From Protula sp. h YS-2021 (lineage: Eukaryota; Annelida; Polychaeta; Sabellida; Serpulidae), in NCBI GenBank assembly GCA_949752745.1, contig OX457024.1, forward strand, positions 53,012,510 through 53,076,509: a stretch of 64,000 nt of DNA, written 5' to 3'. The notes under the pieces were generated by a model that worked only from the letters and a program-made list of their open reading frames with translations, ran no database searches and had not been told where the DNA came from. Both the position numbers and the translations under genes were made by a program. Below, in pieces: positions 44,610 to 56,207 of this stretch; position 1 is the stretch's first letter; every line of letters starts with the position of its first letter.

Positions 44610-44974
44610 GTGCTCGGATGGGATGACGAAAGTGCCTGCGTTCTTTGACGAACGTGTCTTGATGGTGTGACCAAATCGAGCTCAGTGCTCAGATGGGATG
44701 ACGAAAGTACATGCGTACTTTGACGAAATCATGCATGTCCCAACATGCTGGGATTGGATACCGAAAATACATGCGTACATTGGTGATCGTGCCTCCATGT
44801 CGTGGTGAAATCGTTCACATCTGCTTCCGGAAATTGTTTTCATAACCCTATCGGTTTGAAAAGACAAAATGGAAATCGGAGGGCGGAGTTCTTACCCACA
44901 ATACCACTTCCGGAAACTACTTTCAAAACTCCAACATCAGAAAACTGCTTTCATGCCCTTATTTTCTATCTACT
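44610..44974 (-). repeat. right terminal inverted repeat of Polinton 2
   Basis: Complementary to the left end: TTTCATGCCCTTATTTTCTA..., CACAATACCACTTCCGGAAA and CTCGGATGGGATGACGAAA match 36987-37466. A GATGGGATGACGAAAGT...GTACTTTGACGAA motif is duplicated within this arm (about 44615-44660 and 44690-44725). Confidence 0.75.
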
Positions 44975-47290
44975 AGCGCGTGACACCACGTAAAAAAAGT
45001 AGTTGGAACCACGCGCTTCTTAATTTTGGGAATGGTGGTTGACGAGGGGGGTTTGTGTAGAGAGGGCAGTGGAGGGATGGCAGTGGGGATGGAGTTGGGA
45101 CGGGTACTGAAGCAGGGTCGTTCCGAGGGAAGTGGGTGAGCGGATGGATTTGGAGTTTGATGAGTGGCAGTGAGTCTGTAGGCTGTATCATAGCACCACA
45201 CAGCATTTTCTGTCCCGTGTACTTTTCTTTCTGCTGCAATCATTGGTCCGAGTCATCGAGATGCGTTTTATTGTTAATTGCCAAGTAAATGTGACATTGC
45301 TGCCTTCTCCACCCCACCGAGATGAGTCGTCTACGGTACAGGACACCGATGCCTTTTTTTTTTTTGGTGTGTTCAAAGACAAGGTGCACTTTGGATGAAG
45401 ACACATAGCGTGAAAGGGGGAAGGGATTAGGGATACATTCACAGCCCTTGATTGATTAGATTGCGGGTTGGGGATCGCACTAAAGCCTGTTTGTAGAGCT
45501 AGTTTCGTCCCACAAGTTTTGGTCATAGTTCGGATTTCCAGCAAGCGGTATCATGATAAGATTGTTGTTTAGAGGACGTCTTTATCAGGTACATACTTCG
45601 AGTTAATTATTACGAACATAGCACTAAAGAAGCTAATTACACGCCGCAGAATGTTGAATTTTTATTGCGACCTAAAGCAAAGTCTAAACAATATTGCTTA
45701 TCCAACTTCTATACAACATTGTAGCAAAGGCGTTGATTCGAGATTGATCTATAGCAACCAACTTGCAACCATATTTAATGTTGCGGCATAGTGGGGTCGT
45801 CGTCGCAACCTCAAATCGACGTTGTAATGACGCCTAAATGTTTAATGGAATATAACATGTCAAAAACTTTATGCAACTATATGAAATGCCGCAACAAATA
45901 CCATCCAGAACGCTGTCTAGAACTAGTCGTTCTGGAGCATAGTACACCCACTTTTCAGTAGGATAGCACACCCAGGATAAATGGCCCACTTCCTTGGACA
46001 AACCTTCCCCAGATCATACAAGAGCAATAAAAATCATCGAACCAATCAAAATAATCGTTCAGCCTTAACTGCAATTGCGATTAATGACATTGTACAATTA
46101 ATTAAAACTATTGCAATTGAGATCTGTAAAATTGATTAGTTATAATTGGATGATAGATAATTACATTGTATTGCAATTGCAACATCAGTTTAATGAGCTG
46201 ATAGAACTGACATAAATATTTGACTTCTATTAGATTACCTTTCATATCGGTTGCAATTTTCCATTAAATTTCAAATTTTCAATTGATGGCCTTGAACAAT
46301 TTAGGGTTTGTTTTCTTCAGAAAAGGTACTTTTTCTCTTCCATGGGTAGAAATATAGGAAGACAGAGAACAAACCTTTCTTCCTTGAAAGAGTGGAATAT
46401 TAAGTATTAATCGATTTAGCTGATCACTATTACAAGAGCAACTTTGTCAGAAATAAAGATTAAGTAAATGCTCAGGTGACTCAAACTGATGCAGTGAAGT
46501 TAGTGTCGCAACGCTCCTTGCCAATAGTTAAGTCAGCAATCAAAATTCAAACTGTGTTGAATGCATCTACAGACAGAGCAACACACGAAGTAATGTCATG
46601 TGGACCCTCTGTTTGATGGTATCTTGACATTTAGTCAAAGCGTCATATAGCCTAAATTTGCATTTACCACATTCATTCGAATGTTGTAATGGCGAGGGTA
46701 TATTCTTATTTCGTTTTGTCAGATTTTAAGTGATATTTACACTCGAAGATTTTCAATCCCCTTAGGTTATTGTATTCGTACGATTTGTATGCTTCTCTTT
46801 TTTTCATCATAATGTGTCACGCGAACTCCCCTGAGACGGTTAGGGCTAGGACGCTAGTTGGCCCATCTCATTTTCTTTTTATAAATGTATTGACATTTTA
46901 TAAGCAAACAATGGACATTATAATTTTGCCCTTGAAACCTATTATGAGGCAGGCGCACGATATGCATACAGCTAACAGAAAAGCAAGCTATTCGTCTCTC
47001 CAAGACCAACCAAGAATGAGCAAATATGTACCATGTGCTGTATCTTTGCCGGTAGGCTGAACAGCAAATATCTTCAAATAGCGGGAATACTGATCTCCCA
47101 CGTTTTGGGGATGTTCACCTTCACACTTGCTATTAAGTTGTTTTTAATAAGTATGGTGGTTCACATGGCAAAATTCAGGGTAAAAAGCATCCATAGCACT
47201 GGTGAGTTGACCACCAGTGAAATGAAAAACGAACGATTTGACCAGCAGTTCATTTATTCCCGGTTTTTATTTCTTTTCTTTTGAGTGGAG
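44975..47290. other. unrecognised intronic sequence after Polinton 2
   Basis: Pro-rich minus-strand frames at 44959-45544 arise from C/T-rich sequence and match nothing I know. 46060-46210 is AT-rich with repeated ATTGCAATT. No RNA gene or transposon end was recognised. Confidence 0.35.
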
Positions 47291-47302
47291 TTGCCTAAAT
47301 AA

Positions 47303-47515
47303 GGTGGAGGGGCTCTGCCCACCAACTGCACATCCTTTACCTGCCGACTGATTTAGATGTTTGGAGATTGACATATAGACGTCTCGAAAATATTAATCAT
47401 GCCACTGTCCAGACATTGACCATCAGAATGAATGGTGGACATCGGGCTCGCAAAGTTCCCTTTGACTTATCTTGTAATACAGAATATTTTGATGTTGTTT
47501 TGGAGGTTATTTAAA
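47303..47515 (+). CDS. candidate orphan exon or coding fragment
   Basis: After a stop, a 63-codon plus-strand frame has no ATG at its start and reads smoothly as protein: LPTDLDVWRLTYRRLENINH, ATVQTLTIRMNGGHRARKV, then PFDLSCNTEYFDVVLEVI and a stop. Possible acceptors (AAATAAG, TGATTTAG) precede parts of it. I do not recognise the domain and it is not needed by the fibrillin reading frame. It could be an alternative terminal exon, a nested gene's last exon, or a transposon fragment. Confidence 0.3.
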
Positions 47516-48139
47516 TAAGTTTTCTTCAAAAATAACGCCACATTTCATTCCGTCAACCCACCGTAACCTTACCTGACATTCATTCCCATTCACAGGTGCA
47601 CAGTTAACATTCTGTAGGTGCCGCAACACCCGAATGCATTATTTTTCTTTTTTATATATCGTTTCCTTTAACTTAAAAGATCGTTTAATTCAACTTACAC
47701 ATACATAATTTCTAAAGTACGAGGCTAAACAGTAGCGAATCTTTGTAAGCAGCATAAGTGACGGCTGGAGCTGCAGTCCAGTATCATCCTCTACTCCACC
47801 TCGATTGTAAATCAACCTACATAATTTTTTAATCTTTGCAACAGCATGTTTGGACTACAATTCTATAAAAATAGAAGCCGCTAAAATAGCACGAATGCAC
47901 TTTGGTCAATTTATTAGTGCCAATAATGGGACTAATACAATGACAGAATGATACTCAACGCTGGCTTGTTGTCCAACTCAAAAATAAATCCTTCCTCTGA
48001 TAAATCACACGTATACGAGCTGTTTTGATCACCCATGCAAAAAATTTCAGCCGCCGTTTAGTTATACACTGCAGGACAAAAGAAAATAAATGATTGCGAA
48101 AATTGTCCAATTTGGGGCCACCCAGATGTTCGATTTTTT

Positions 48140-48878
48140 TCAAAAATTAAAACAAAGAAAGGTCAGATTCTTTAAAAAGAAATAACCTCCGATACCGAAA
48201 CTCTGCAGTTTTTTTAAAACAGAAACCTTGAAAAGTTTTGAACCCACATTTTGGTTGTTCAGTGAAATTGTAATGTAACGGACACTTGCTGAGTAATGGG
48301 TATGTAAGCCGTTAGCTTGGTATGGTGCTTGAATCCGACGATGCACTGACGTTATCAATCGGTTGATGCGATATTGGTGCGATATTAAGTGCCATTCCTC
48401 GATTAAAGCTTGTCGCAACTGGGCGTGATTTTGTGGTGCCGGAATCCTGGTGCGTAGCCTTCTATCAATGTAATCCCATACGTGTTCTATAGGGTTCATA
48501 TCGGAGCTGTAGGTGCCATTACAAAACTTGAACATTGTTCACTTTCAAGTAATCCCGGTTATGGCGCCTACGCTCATTCAGTGCCATTCCAATGTGGAGT
48601 CGACACGCAGGCAATCCGATTTCACGCAATCGTCTGATTACAGTTTTTGCAATTATTCGGTTACTATTCTCTGTATCCAGATACCACCTTTTAAGTTTGC
48701 ACTCAGTGCTTTTGCAACACCCAAAACGTCTGAAACGTCGCGCATCGAAAATCCAGCCTTTAACATGCCGATCGCATATTAGAGACAATTCTTTGTGAGC
48801 CTTAATACCCATTTGTTTTAAAGATACCGCTACGTCCACAAGTGCAACTAAGCTTCGACTATACGTGTGGGATTGCAA
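48140..48878 (-). pseudogene. Tc1-like transposase with the catalytic middle deleted
   Basis: The 5' piece (48519-48878) ends in TVIRRLREIGLPACRLHIGM and NERRRHNRDYLK, the end of the helix-turn-helix DNA-binding domain and linker of Tc1 transposases. The 3' piece (48140-48535) begins YSSDMNPIEHVWDYIDRRLR and continues QALIEEWHLISHQYRINRLI and SVHRRIQAPYQANGLHTHYS, the C-terminal block with the last acidic catalytic residue in NPIEH. The segment carrying the first two catalytic Asp residues is absent, so the copy is inactive. Terminal inverted repeats were not identified with confidence. Confidence 0.75.
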
Positions 48879-48899
48879 AATGTTTAAAAGACCAAAGAA

Positions 48900-49795
48900 T
48901 AACGATTCAGAATTATTAATATGTCACATGGCAAAACCTCAGTGATTACCTTAAAAGCTTACTTGAGAACATAACCAAAGCCAGATTGTGTACAGTCAGA
49001 GTAGAATCTGTGGCTAAAATATTGACTACAAACCTGTATGGTTTAAATAAAAACTTATTTTAGAATTGTTTACTTTCTTTTGTACCCCAGTACCCCAAAC
49101 TGAAAAATACCAGGCATCCAAGAACAAAGGATAGCAAAATAACGTAGTTCGTGATATTGTGTCAAGGTGTACAGAATGTTTATGAGCATGTGTGATTGAT
49201 GGATTTCTTTGAATACATTTTTGATCCTGAGGGCTGTGGATATTTCCTACTGCGATTAGATTTCGGAATAATTATGCAGAAAGGCCGTTGCAAATGTGGC
49301 TAATTACATTATCTAAATCAATCAAGTATCTTTCATATAACTACATATTAATATGCAAACATTACAAGTTTCCTTGACAGAAAGAAGTCTGCGTTTGCCT
49401 CTCCCAAAGAGGTAGCCGTATTCATGATTTAGTTATACCGCCACTTGATTGTTTGAATTTATCTGAGGTCAATATCCACTTCTATTTTGATTGGATAATA
49501 CCTTTTCCGTTTGTGTACATAGTTAATAGAATCACGGGGTTTCTCATTGCTTTGGAAATGTTCAATAGCCGTGCAGTTTAACTAATTGTATGTAATAGAA
49601 ATTTATTTGAACGAACAATGTATAAAATAAAAGCGGGAGAGTTTCATTTTGTTAAAAGTGGCATATATTCTGGGTGCCATTCGAATCTACAATGCAAAAG
49701 GGGTTTATTGGTATTTCCTGTTTCTTCCGGATATTTAATGTAGTGGTTCAATTTCTCTCAGTGGTATTGTGACAGGTTTCTGCTCTGCACTGTAG
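48900..49795. other. intronic sequence before the furin-site exon
   Basis: No gene or repeat recognised. The end has two possible acceptors, GTGACAG (ending 49775) and CTGTAG (ending 49795); only the second keeps the fibrillin frame open. Confidence 0.4.
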
Positions 49796-50018
49796 ACATT
49801 GCATCCAGACAGTGAGCCCTCCGGGATCTTCCTTACCGCCCGGCATAGAGCTTCCACACGTGCCCGCACCAACCGGCTCTGATGGTGTACCTGCTGGCGA
49901 AGGCTGCTACACGTGCAACGTTAAAAGCGAGGGCATACCACTGGAGCACCCACTAGATAGCCGACCAAAATATCTGCGAGTGAGGAGGAGCGTAACCAGC
50001 CATCCAGATGAATATGAG
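49796..50018 (+). CDS. FBN-like: fibrillin exon: CxxC tail and furin-type cleavage site
   Basis: Joined in phase 2 to the previous exon it reads GHCIQTVSPPGSSLPPGIEL, a Pro/Gly-rich linker, GEGCYTCNVK, and then PKYLRVRRSVTSHPDEYE before the inferred donor GTGAAC at 50019 (phase 0). Vertebrate fibrillins have the same order: G-H-C-V, a linker, C-Y-x-C-K-I/V and a basic RxKR/RR-S furin site separating the mature protein from its C-terminal propeptide. RVRR is at 49977-49988. If unspliced, the frame would stop at 50040. Cleavage here would release the next exon's domain and license microfibril assembly. Confidence 0.9.
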
Positions 50019-50875
50019 GTGAACCACTACTCGGCTGTATGAGAATAATCTTGTCCGTGTCATTTTAATAGTTAATCTAATTTAGTAATTTCTAACGAAA
50101 AAAAGTAATCATTTCAGAGTTTGTAAATACTTGGGGTCAATCCATAAAATGCGTGGGTATAGGGCAGATGGTTATCCAGGAAGGAGGTAGGTGTGGGTGG
50201 GAAGTAAGGTTTCCCTTACGATGGATCTAACTACAGTTGATCTGGGCAGAGCACGACAGGCGATCCGGTTTCTCGAAAGTTTTTTTTTCCTTTCATAATT
50301 AATTGCCCACTTAATAACCAAATTAATATAATAAAATTGAAATTTTAGGACTGATTATCATAGAAAAATTATACCTCCAGATTCTATGGACTTTTCTAAC
50401 TGTTACAGGAGACAAATCAAACATTTTCGCCATCATTAACCGAAAACAACATTTCACAATATTTCACATGTTTTAAGCATCTTTCTGAATTTTTTAACAT
50501 GGTTTTAAATGTTGTGCTTTGATTGCTCAAAATAAACCGTGTTACTTAACACCCAACAACCATCACAAAGTCTCCTCAAAGTTAAACATCTTGGTTCTTA
50601 AAGAATTTCATAAATCTTACGAGAACAAAAATGTAGCAGTCTGATAACATACAATATGACAAAGCAATATTAAAATACCACTTCTATAATACATTCTGTT
50701 ACAATTTGTTACATTTGTTACCGGCTCGAAGCTGTCTACTGCACTTTCACTTGTTAACTGGGTTCCATTAACCGACTGAAAGACGTAGCAGCTCGGGAAA
50801 GGGAACAAGACTAATATGAATTGCACTAAAGTAACGAATACAGTTTGTGTGTTCACTGAGAACATGTCACAGGAA

Positions 50876-51166
50876 GGTATACCCTGATATCACTGAAACT
50901 ATGTCACAGAAATATATACCCTGATGTCACTGGGACTATGTCACAAGAAAGTATACCCTGATATCACTGTGTCAGAAGAAGGTATACCCTCATATCACTT
51001 TCCAGAAGAAATTATAATCTTGTGAACTGGACGTTGCAGAAATATATACCCTGATGTCACTGGGACTATGTCACAAGAAAATATACCCTGATATCACTGT
51101 GTCAGAAGAAGGTATACCCTCATATCACTTTCCAGAAGAAATTATAATCTTGTGAACTGGACGTTG
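50876..51166. repeat. tandem repeat, 130-bp unit twice, with ~30-bp subunits
   Basis: 50907-51036 and 51037-51166 are nearly identical 130-bp units. Inside, TATACCCTGATATCACT recurs about every 30 bp and starts before the first unit. Near identity of the two units points to a recent duplication. Confidence 0.9.
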
Positions 51167-51254
51167 CAGCTCGGTTTGCTTCCGATACGTGTCCCTATTT
51201 CTGCCAAGTTTGATCAAGTTTCCATTGATATCTAGGTAGATCTGAGTCTTTCGG

Positions 51255-51580
51255 TTTGTCATGTTACGCTGTATCTTGTTTCATTTCGGTCGTGCGTGTG
51301 GTATGTTCAGATGTACAGCCTCCATCTGTACCAGAATTGGTTTAGCAGGTACTGCAATCATTTCCAAAGTTTTCTCATACTCTAGCTTGTCTGACAAATC
51401 TGCAGAAGGGCACTATACCACATCTGACTTCATCATTAGTAGGTGGCTTAATGTCAGGGACTCGAACGGTAATGGATCGTTCGTCGCATCGGTTGTTAAT
51501 GGCGGTCGATGTTTCACACATGAACGATTGTAGACTCTCATCGTTTAAATGAGTTCGTGGTTTTGGAGGATGGCGTCTAA
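51255..51580 (-). pseudogene. BEL/Pao integrase C-terminal fragment
   Basis: On the minus strand, mixed frames read ESLQSFMCE, NNRPLTTDATNDPLPFESLT-like sequence (with a frame change), LSHLLMMKSDVV and, further on, QYLLNQFWYRWRLYI followed by a stop. The sequence I-x-N-x-R-P-L-T, L-T-P-x-H-L-L-x-x-K and Q-Y-L-x-x-x-F-W-x-R-W is the end of the BEL/Pao integrase region. Several frame shifts and stops mark a dead fragment, and no LTR is seen. Confidence 0.6.
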
Positions 51581-51652
51581 TTTTGGACAATAAGGCCAGT
51601 TGAACTCAAATTTGAAGTTATAGTTATTTTTCATGGAAAAACTAGGACTTCA

Positions 51653-51988
51653 GGGTTTTTGATAAGCCTTTTAATGGGATGGACAAAAAATTGGAATATT
51701 GTGGGGTTAGACATATGTCAATTTTGTAGCATTCAGTATCCTTTAATTAACTTTTTCTGGGACTGCAAAGCCATTCGGGAAATAATCAGTAGATGCCTAA
51801 CGGTGTTGAAGCTGCACTCGTTCGTCTTTAACCAGTGGGATTTTATCCTTGAGAAGAATAGCTTACCAGAAGATAGTCTCTCACTTTTAATACAATATCA
51901 TATTGATCAGTTTCGAATTCACAAGGAACAGTTTCAGGAGAACAACTTTATCATAAATGCTAAGATGCAGTATATTATACATCTTTGA
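51653..51988 (+). pseudogene. non-LTR retrotransposon (LINE) ORF2 C-terminal fragment
   Basis: The frame opens MDKKLEYCG-like in other frames and reads CQFCSIQYPLINFFWDCKAI, then IISRCLTVLKLHSF and SLLIQYHIDQFRIHKEQF with a Lys-rich end. C-x2-C followed by L-x-x-x-F-W-x-C is the zinc-knuckle-like motif after the RT domain of LINE proteins, and the L-L-x-x-Y-x-I-x-x-x-R/K helix closes them. Only the last 110 codons remain. No poly-A tail or target duplication was recognised. Confidence 0.6.
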
Positions 51989-51999
51989 AATTTAACGGA

Positions 52000-52840
52000 T
52001 GAAACATTGCAAGAAAATGGGCTTTATTTGGTATCTGCCTTTTGAAGGAAGACAGTGAAACTTACGTTCCTTCAAAAACATTACAACTCTTCGTCTGATA
52101 TTCATTGAATTATTTTCCGCTATTGCAGCTACACTTGTTTGTAGGTTTATGAATTGTAAATATCCCTGAGTGTGACGCCACCACAGCGCATGCTTGAATA
52201 TGGCTGTGCTAATTAAAATCCCCAAAAACAAAAAAAGTGGAATAGGGATAACTAGTGTCCGTGAAAAAGCAGTGTTTTGGCGCGCTTTACGTGGACGAGC
52301 GATCCGTCTCGCTAATTGTGACATCACCGCGGCAGGGGTCTGTGGTGCAACAGTATGAGCTGCTGATAGGTTTGTAGAGAAAGGACTTCCGTAAGAACGT
52401 GCAGAACCCAGCTACACAGGACGCCCCAAAACACAAGTCAAATGGCTTCTTTAGGTCCAGTGCGATCCATGACACAATAGGGAAACGATTCCTTTCTGTC
52501 GAGGCGGGTTTCCACCTGTCACTTTTAGACCTTTAATTAGCGTGTCCAAATTATAGTTAGGGGTCAATGGGTTGTCATACCCCAGCTCCAGGTGCAGTAT
52601 CCGTATGGGTGCCAAATAGCATTTCATCGACGTTTGTTTTAGGTTGTGACCTAGAAAAGCAGCGTATCGCAACGTTTCTGTTTCTGTTGCCTCCGGTCTC
52701 AGGGGAAAGTAGTAGCAAACAAATGTGTACTGGTGGCAAGTGTAAGTTGCACGTGGTAGACTGCAGATGTGAGCTTACTACCAGATTAAGTTGCCTGCGG
52801 CTCTCAGTGGAATGGCACTGACTTAACTGCCACACAGAGA
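52000..52840. other. unrecognised intronic sequence
   Basis: Several open frames on both strands (for example 51992-52327 minus and 52567-52821 plus) overlap each other and match no family known to me. The frame with ALWWRHTQG may be a transposon remnant, but there is not enough to say. Confidence 0.3.
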
Positions 52841-52984
52841 GCGAAAGATGTTCACAGTCGATGCCGTGTTATCTTCTTCACACAACACGACGATTGAATA
52901 TACACAGGTGGTCTGGCCTTGGTGGACAGGGAGGAAGAGCTACACCTGTCATCTACTACCGAGGGTGAAGGGAAGTGATTCTGT

Positions 52985-53060
52985 CCTTCCTCTCCGATGC
53001 CTCTACTCGCGTGGGTAGAGCCACTTAACCCCAAATGAACCCATAGGAGAAGAGATGGGC
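52985..53060. repeat. DIRS-type terminal motif, third copy
   Basis: GTGGGTAGAGCCACTTAACC (53001-53020) contains the same TGGGTAGAGCCACT that forms the right end of the DIRS element at 31265-31278. No DIRS gene is readable nearby, so this is probably a solo terminal fragment. Confidence 0.5.
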
Positions 53061-54811
53061 AACACGGAGAATCTAAATAGACATGTATACATTATACATC
53101 ACAACGAACGCTCTGCTAATTTAGTGACGCATCCCTCACACGCCAGTACTGCTGGGGTTAAATGGAATGGCAACAAAGAACTGTTCCGGTACCATCCATC
53201 ACCCAGTCTGATGCAAATACCCAACAGACGATCAGACTGACAAGGTTTCGCTTTTCGCCAGATAAATCTAAACCCTTTGCAGACCAGTAGAAAACATGGG
53301 AAACACTGTACCGGAGAAATCACCATTATTGCTTGCTCCTTATTCAACAACAAAGACTGCAGGGCTAAGTACTTCGAGACGCATAGCCGATAATATGTCA
53401 GCTATCCAGAGCATGTAGCGCAGTTCATATTTATGGAATAGACTGTGATTTAAATGTAGAGATAAGCGAAGGAAGGCTTTGGAGAAGTAACATTGCCATT
53501 TACGTCTAATTATTATTGCTTAAGTTCGATTAAGAAGGCATAGAAATGACCTCGAGATCAACGTATCTGATCCATAGAATAACTTTTTGGAGAATGATTC
53601 GTACATCTAAAACCATCCAAATCATACAACATATCTTGTCCACAATTATTACTTTCGGCGAAATGTCGTAGATACCAGTTTCGACAAAATGTCGTTGAGA
53701 TAAATTTCACTCGACTAAACGTTCAACCAAGTGTGCACTCGACTGTATGCTGTACCTTCGGCATCAATCGGTCCCAACCGACCTTCTTCAATTAGGCACT
53801 TGAAGAGTATGCTGAGGATTTGGTGCTGTATATATGCACTATGAAAACACTGTTCGATGAACAACGTCAAAGGTGGCAAACAAATCAAATAAGCATTAGA
53901 CGATACCAGTTTGCTATGCTTCGAGCATATCAATAGTTATTGGCGAAAACGATGTTTCAAAACTATATTTAGCCTCGTCACGGAAACTCGGATTGATACA
54001 GTTGACAATTTTCTAACGAAGGTCGCCGTCGACGACGCGAAGCGTTATATTTTTTCCTGATTATGTTCTCAAACTTGGATGTTTTGTACAAAATAGCATG
54101 TGACCTTTACTGGGGCCATACAATATTAAAGTCTGCATTATTAAAGTCTGTCGATTTTTGTCAAAGCCATAATGAGCACTTTGATTTTTTTCTTTATTCA
54201 TTGTCCAATATGAGCAAGGAACGATGTATGGTGAATATTGTGGAAAGAATTTATACATTATTGTATTCCACAAATAGTGCATATAATAAAATTATCTAGA
54301 TTTGAATGGAATTAGTAGTAAACCACATGTCAAATATAACAAAACAAAAAAAATCCATTGTATATTACATAGACTTGTTAAACACAGTTATAATTCACAA
54401 TCTAAATTCACCAACTAAGTAATTTATGTTCTGTCTTACTCCACATATACATTTTCATTTTGTCACTAGTAAGCATTATAAATAGGATTGGAATTAAATT
54501 GCAAATGGTTGGAAAACACTGATTCCTGATTGTCGTCTTTATTTAGGTTCGAAACTGAGAGCAGACAGATTCGTCTTATTAAACTGACGTTGACATGACG
54601 TCTTTGAACGCAAAACTGTTGTGTCATGTGCATACCAAGCACACGCGTTTCTATGCAAACGCAAATTTTCATTTGTTTCCTTCAGCTAAAAAGTGAATTT
54701 CTCCTCTTCTATCATTTATTCCTTAGATAATATGTGCCCGTTCTGGGATATTCGTGCGAGTGTAGTTAGTGCTGGAACTTTGTATATTTTACCTTCGTAC
54801 GCTCTCTCCTA

Positions 54812-54975
54812 GTAAATCTGAGTTTGCATCACGGGGCTTTTTCTTTCCCCGATAAGTGTTACTCGTAGGTCTCCACAGTTTACTAGTATGGGCGTACCAG
54901 CTAACGATTCGTAAGGGACAAAAGATCATTTCAGATTGCTGACATCTGTCCTGATCTCAAGCTACATAGTGTGCC
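54812..54975 (+). repeat. left inverted terminal repeat of the 54.8-57.3 kb element
   Basis: Matches the complement of 57171-57334 with some substitutions and small gaps over its whole length. Confidence 0.75.
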
Positions 54976-55608
54976 TTGGTCAAGTATGGCCTATCCTCAA
55001 AACTTGATGCTTCCTAACAGACTGGCCGTAACTCTGGAGCTGAACTACGTCACTTGGTTACATTTTTACGCAGAGGAGTTGATTTTCAACTATCTTTGCA
55101 ACCCAAGAGGTCTGCGGAATCGACTACCAACATAGGAGGCCTTGGTTGCGTTTGTTAGCTAACACCAAGTACGCACCACTGCTGGGTTTGCTCTACGCTC
55201 AAGTTACCCATTGGGAACCTGAGTCTTGGCTGGGTTGGCTTGGTGGTGCGTCACAGGTGTGTGCCCATCATCAACCAACTACAAAGCATACGCACAGACC
55301 TTGGTTCGTAACCAAGTCTCGGTGCGTCTCGGTCAGTGGTGCGTCACCCCTGCGTTCGTACACACTAAAAATCACCAATATTAATCCTCCTGTGAGTTGG
55401 GAGAATCTTAGGAATACGCCCACCACTTTCTGTTCGGTGCATGGCGTAGGAGGCGACTAATCGGAATTTCTTTCTTTCTATCTCTTCTTTTACTTTTTCT
55501 TCAATCTTCCTTCTTTTTTCCACTTGTTCCTTTAGCAAGTGCGCCTAATATACCCATCTTAGTTGGTGAATGGGACATTAAATACCAAACAAACAAACAA
55601 AGCAATAT

Positions 55609-55780
55609 TAAGTCAACTATCAACCCGGACTCGCTCTGTGATAGGTGCAGCATAGATAGGGACATACTGCTCTGTGACGCACTCCATACCTGTAAGGAGA
55701 ATGATTGCTTATCTTCACAAGACTTAGGCACACAAGGGAAGCTTCGCACTAAAACATTAAGCAAAGAGTGCGTCGCATAG
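55609..55780 (+). pseudogene. DIRS gag cysteine-rich fragment
   Basis: The frame reads INPDSLCDRCSIDRDILLCD, LHTCKENDC and ends KTLSKECVA with a stop. C-x2-C followed by spaced Cys residues matches LCDKCRAVERLTPC in the gag start of the DIRS element at 26.1 kb. It lies on the strand opposite to the gag core of the same element (56208-56573), so the two halves cannot form one transcript without an inversion. Confidence 0.5.
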
Positions 55781-56207
55781 TTTAGTCCTTATCTCCGGGT
55801 AGACCGAAAGTCAGCTCCCTCTTCCTCTGCTTCTATGACTTAAACAGAAAGGAACACGGAATCTGACTTTGACTTACAGGGAAAACAGTTCTCTCTGTTC
55901 CAGAATGGGGCAGCAGCGAATGCTGTAAAAAGGAAGAAACAGGGAAGTGATAGGGTGTGCCGCCAAGGCACTCCAGGAGCTTGTTAACACATGGTCCTAG
56001 GTCATCCAAATGCGTCTTTGAGCTCTCAGCCTATGATCTTGAAACGATATAATGTTCAGGGTCTAACTGAGCCCTCGAGTGCCTTCGCGTTCGTTTTGGC
56101 CAACGGGATATCCGAATAGCTGCTCGAGAATGGCTGGTTGGTTGGTTGCTTCAGGAGTCTATTGGAATTAGGTTGTCTGTGGGTGCATAAGGACCGTGTT
56201 TAACAGC

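Larger units (their letters stand above)
36987..44974. mobile_element. Polinton/Maverick element 2, internally deleted
   Basis: The left end AGTAGATAGAAAATAGGGG and right end (complement) AGTAGATAGAAAATAAGGG are inverted and start with AG as Polinton TIRs do. Homology of the ends continues for several hundred bases and then through shared TGACGTCA-containing subterminal repeats. Inside are penton C terminus, major capsid C-terminal half and protease on the plus strand, and protein-primed DNA polymerase on the minus strand. At 8 kb it is about half the usual size; integrase, ATPase and the N-terminal half of the capsid were not seen. Flanking hexamers (GACAGT and AGCGCG) do not match, so no target duplication is visible. 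Confidence 0.82.
34049..49795 (+). other. fibrillin intron, phase 2, 15.7 kb
   Basis: Donor GTATGG at 34049; acceptor CTCTGCACTGTAG ending at 49795. It hosts the MULE derivative (34.4-36.5 kb), Polinton 2 (37.0-45.0 kb) and a Tc1 remnant (48.1-48.9 kb), with a candidate orphan exon at 47.3 kb. 45000-47290 and 48900-49790 hold no gene that I recognise; 46060-46200 is rich in ATTGCAATT motifs. Confidence 0.75.

Noticed and set aside
36981..44980. 6-bp target duplication of Polinton 2
   Set aside because: Flanking hexamers GACAGT and AGCGCG do not match, also when the boundary is shifted by one base.
44959..45544. Pro-rich frames as a secreted or structural protein
   Set aside because: Two overlapping frames in C/T-rich sequence give similar low-complexity products; no signal peptide or conserved motif.
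46060..46210. ATTGCAATT cluster as a regulatory array
   Set aside because: The motif is short, AT-rich and imperfectly spaced; expected by chance in such composition, and a similar motif occurs in the fold-back at 57.65 kb.
49776..49795. Acceptor GTGACAG ending at 49775 for the furin-site exon
   Set aside because: Using it puts an in-frame TGA after 13 codons. The acceptor at 49795 keeps the frame and yields the conserved GQGHC.
55146..55460. 104-codon plus-strand frame within the DIRS-like element
   Set aside because: It follows the CTTGGT-rich repeated tract and has no match to DIRS gag, RT or recombinase.
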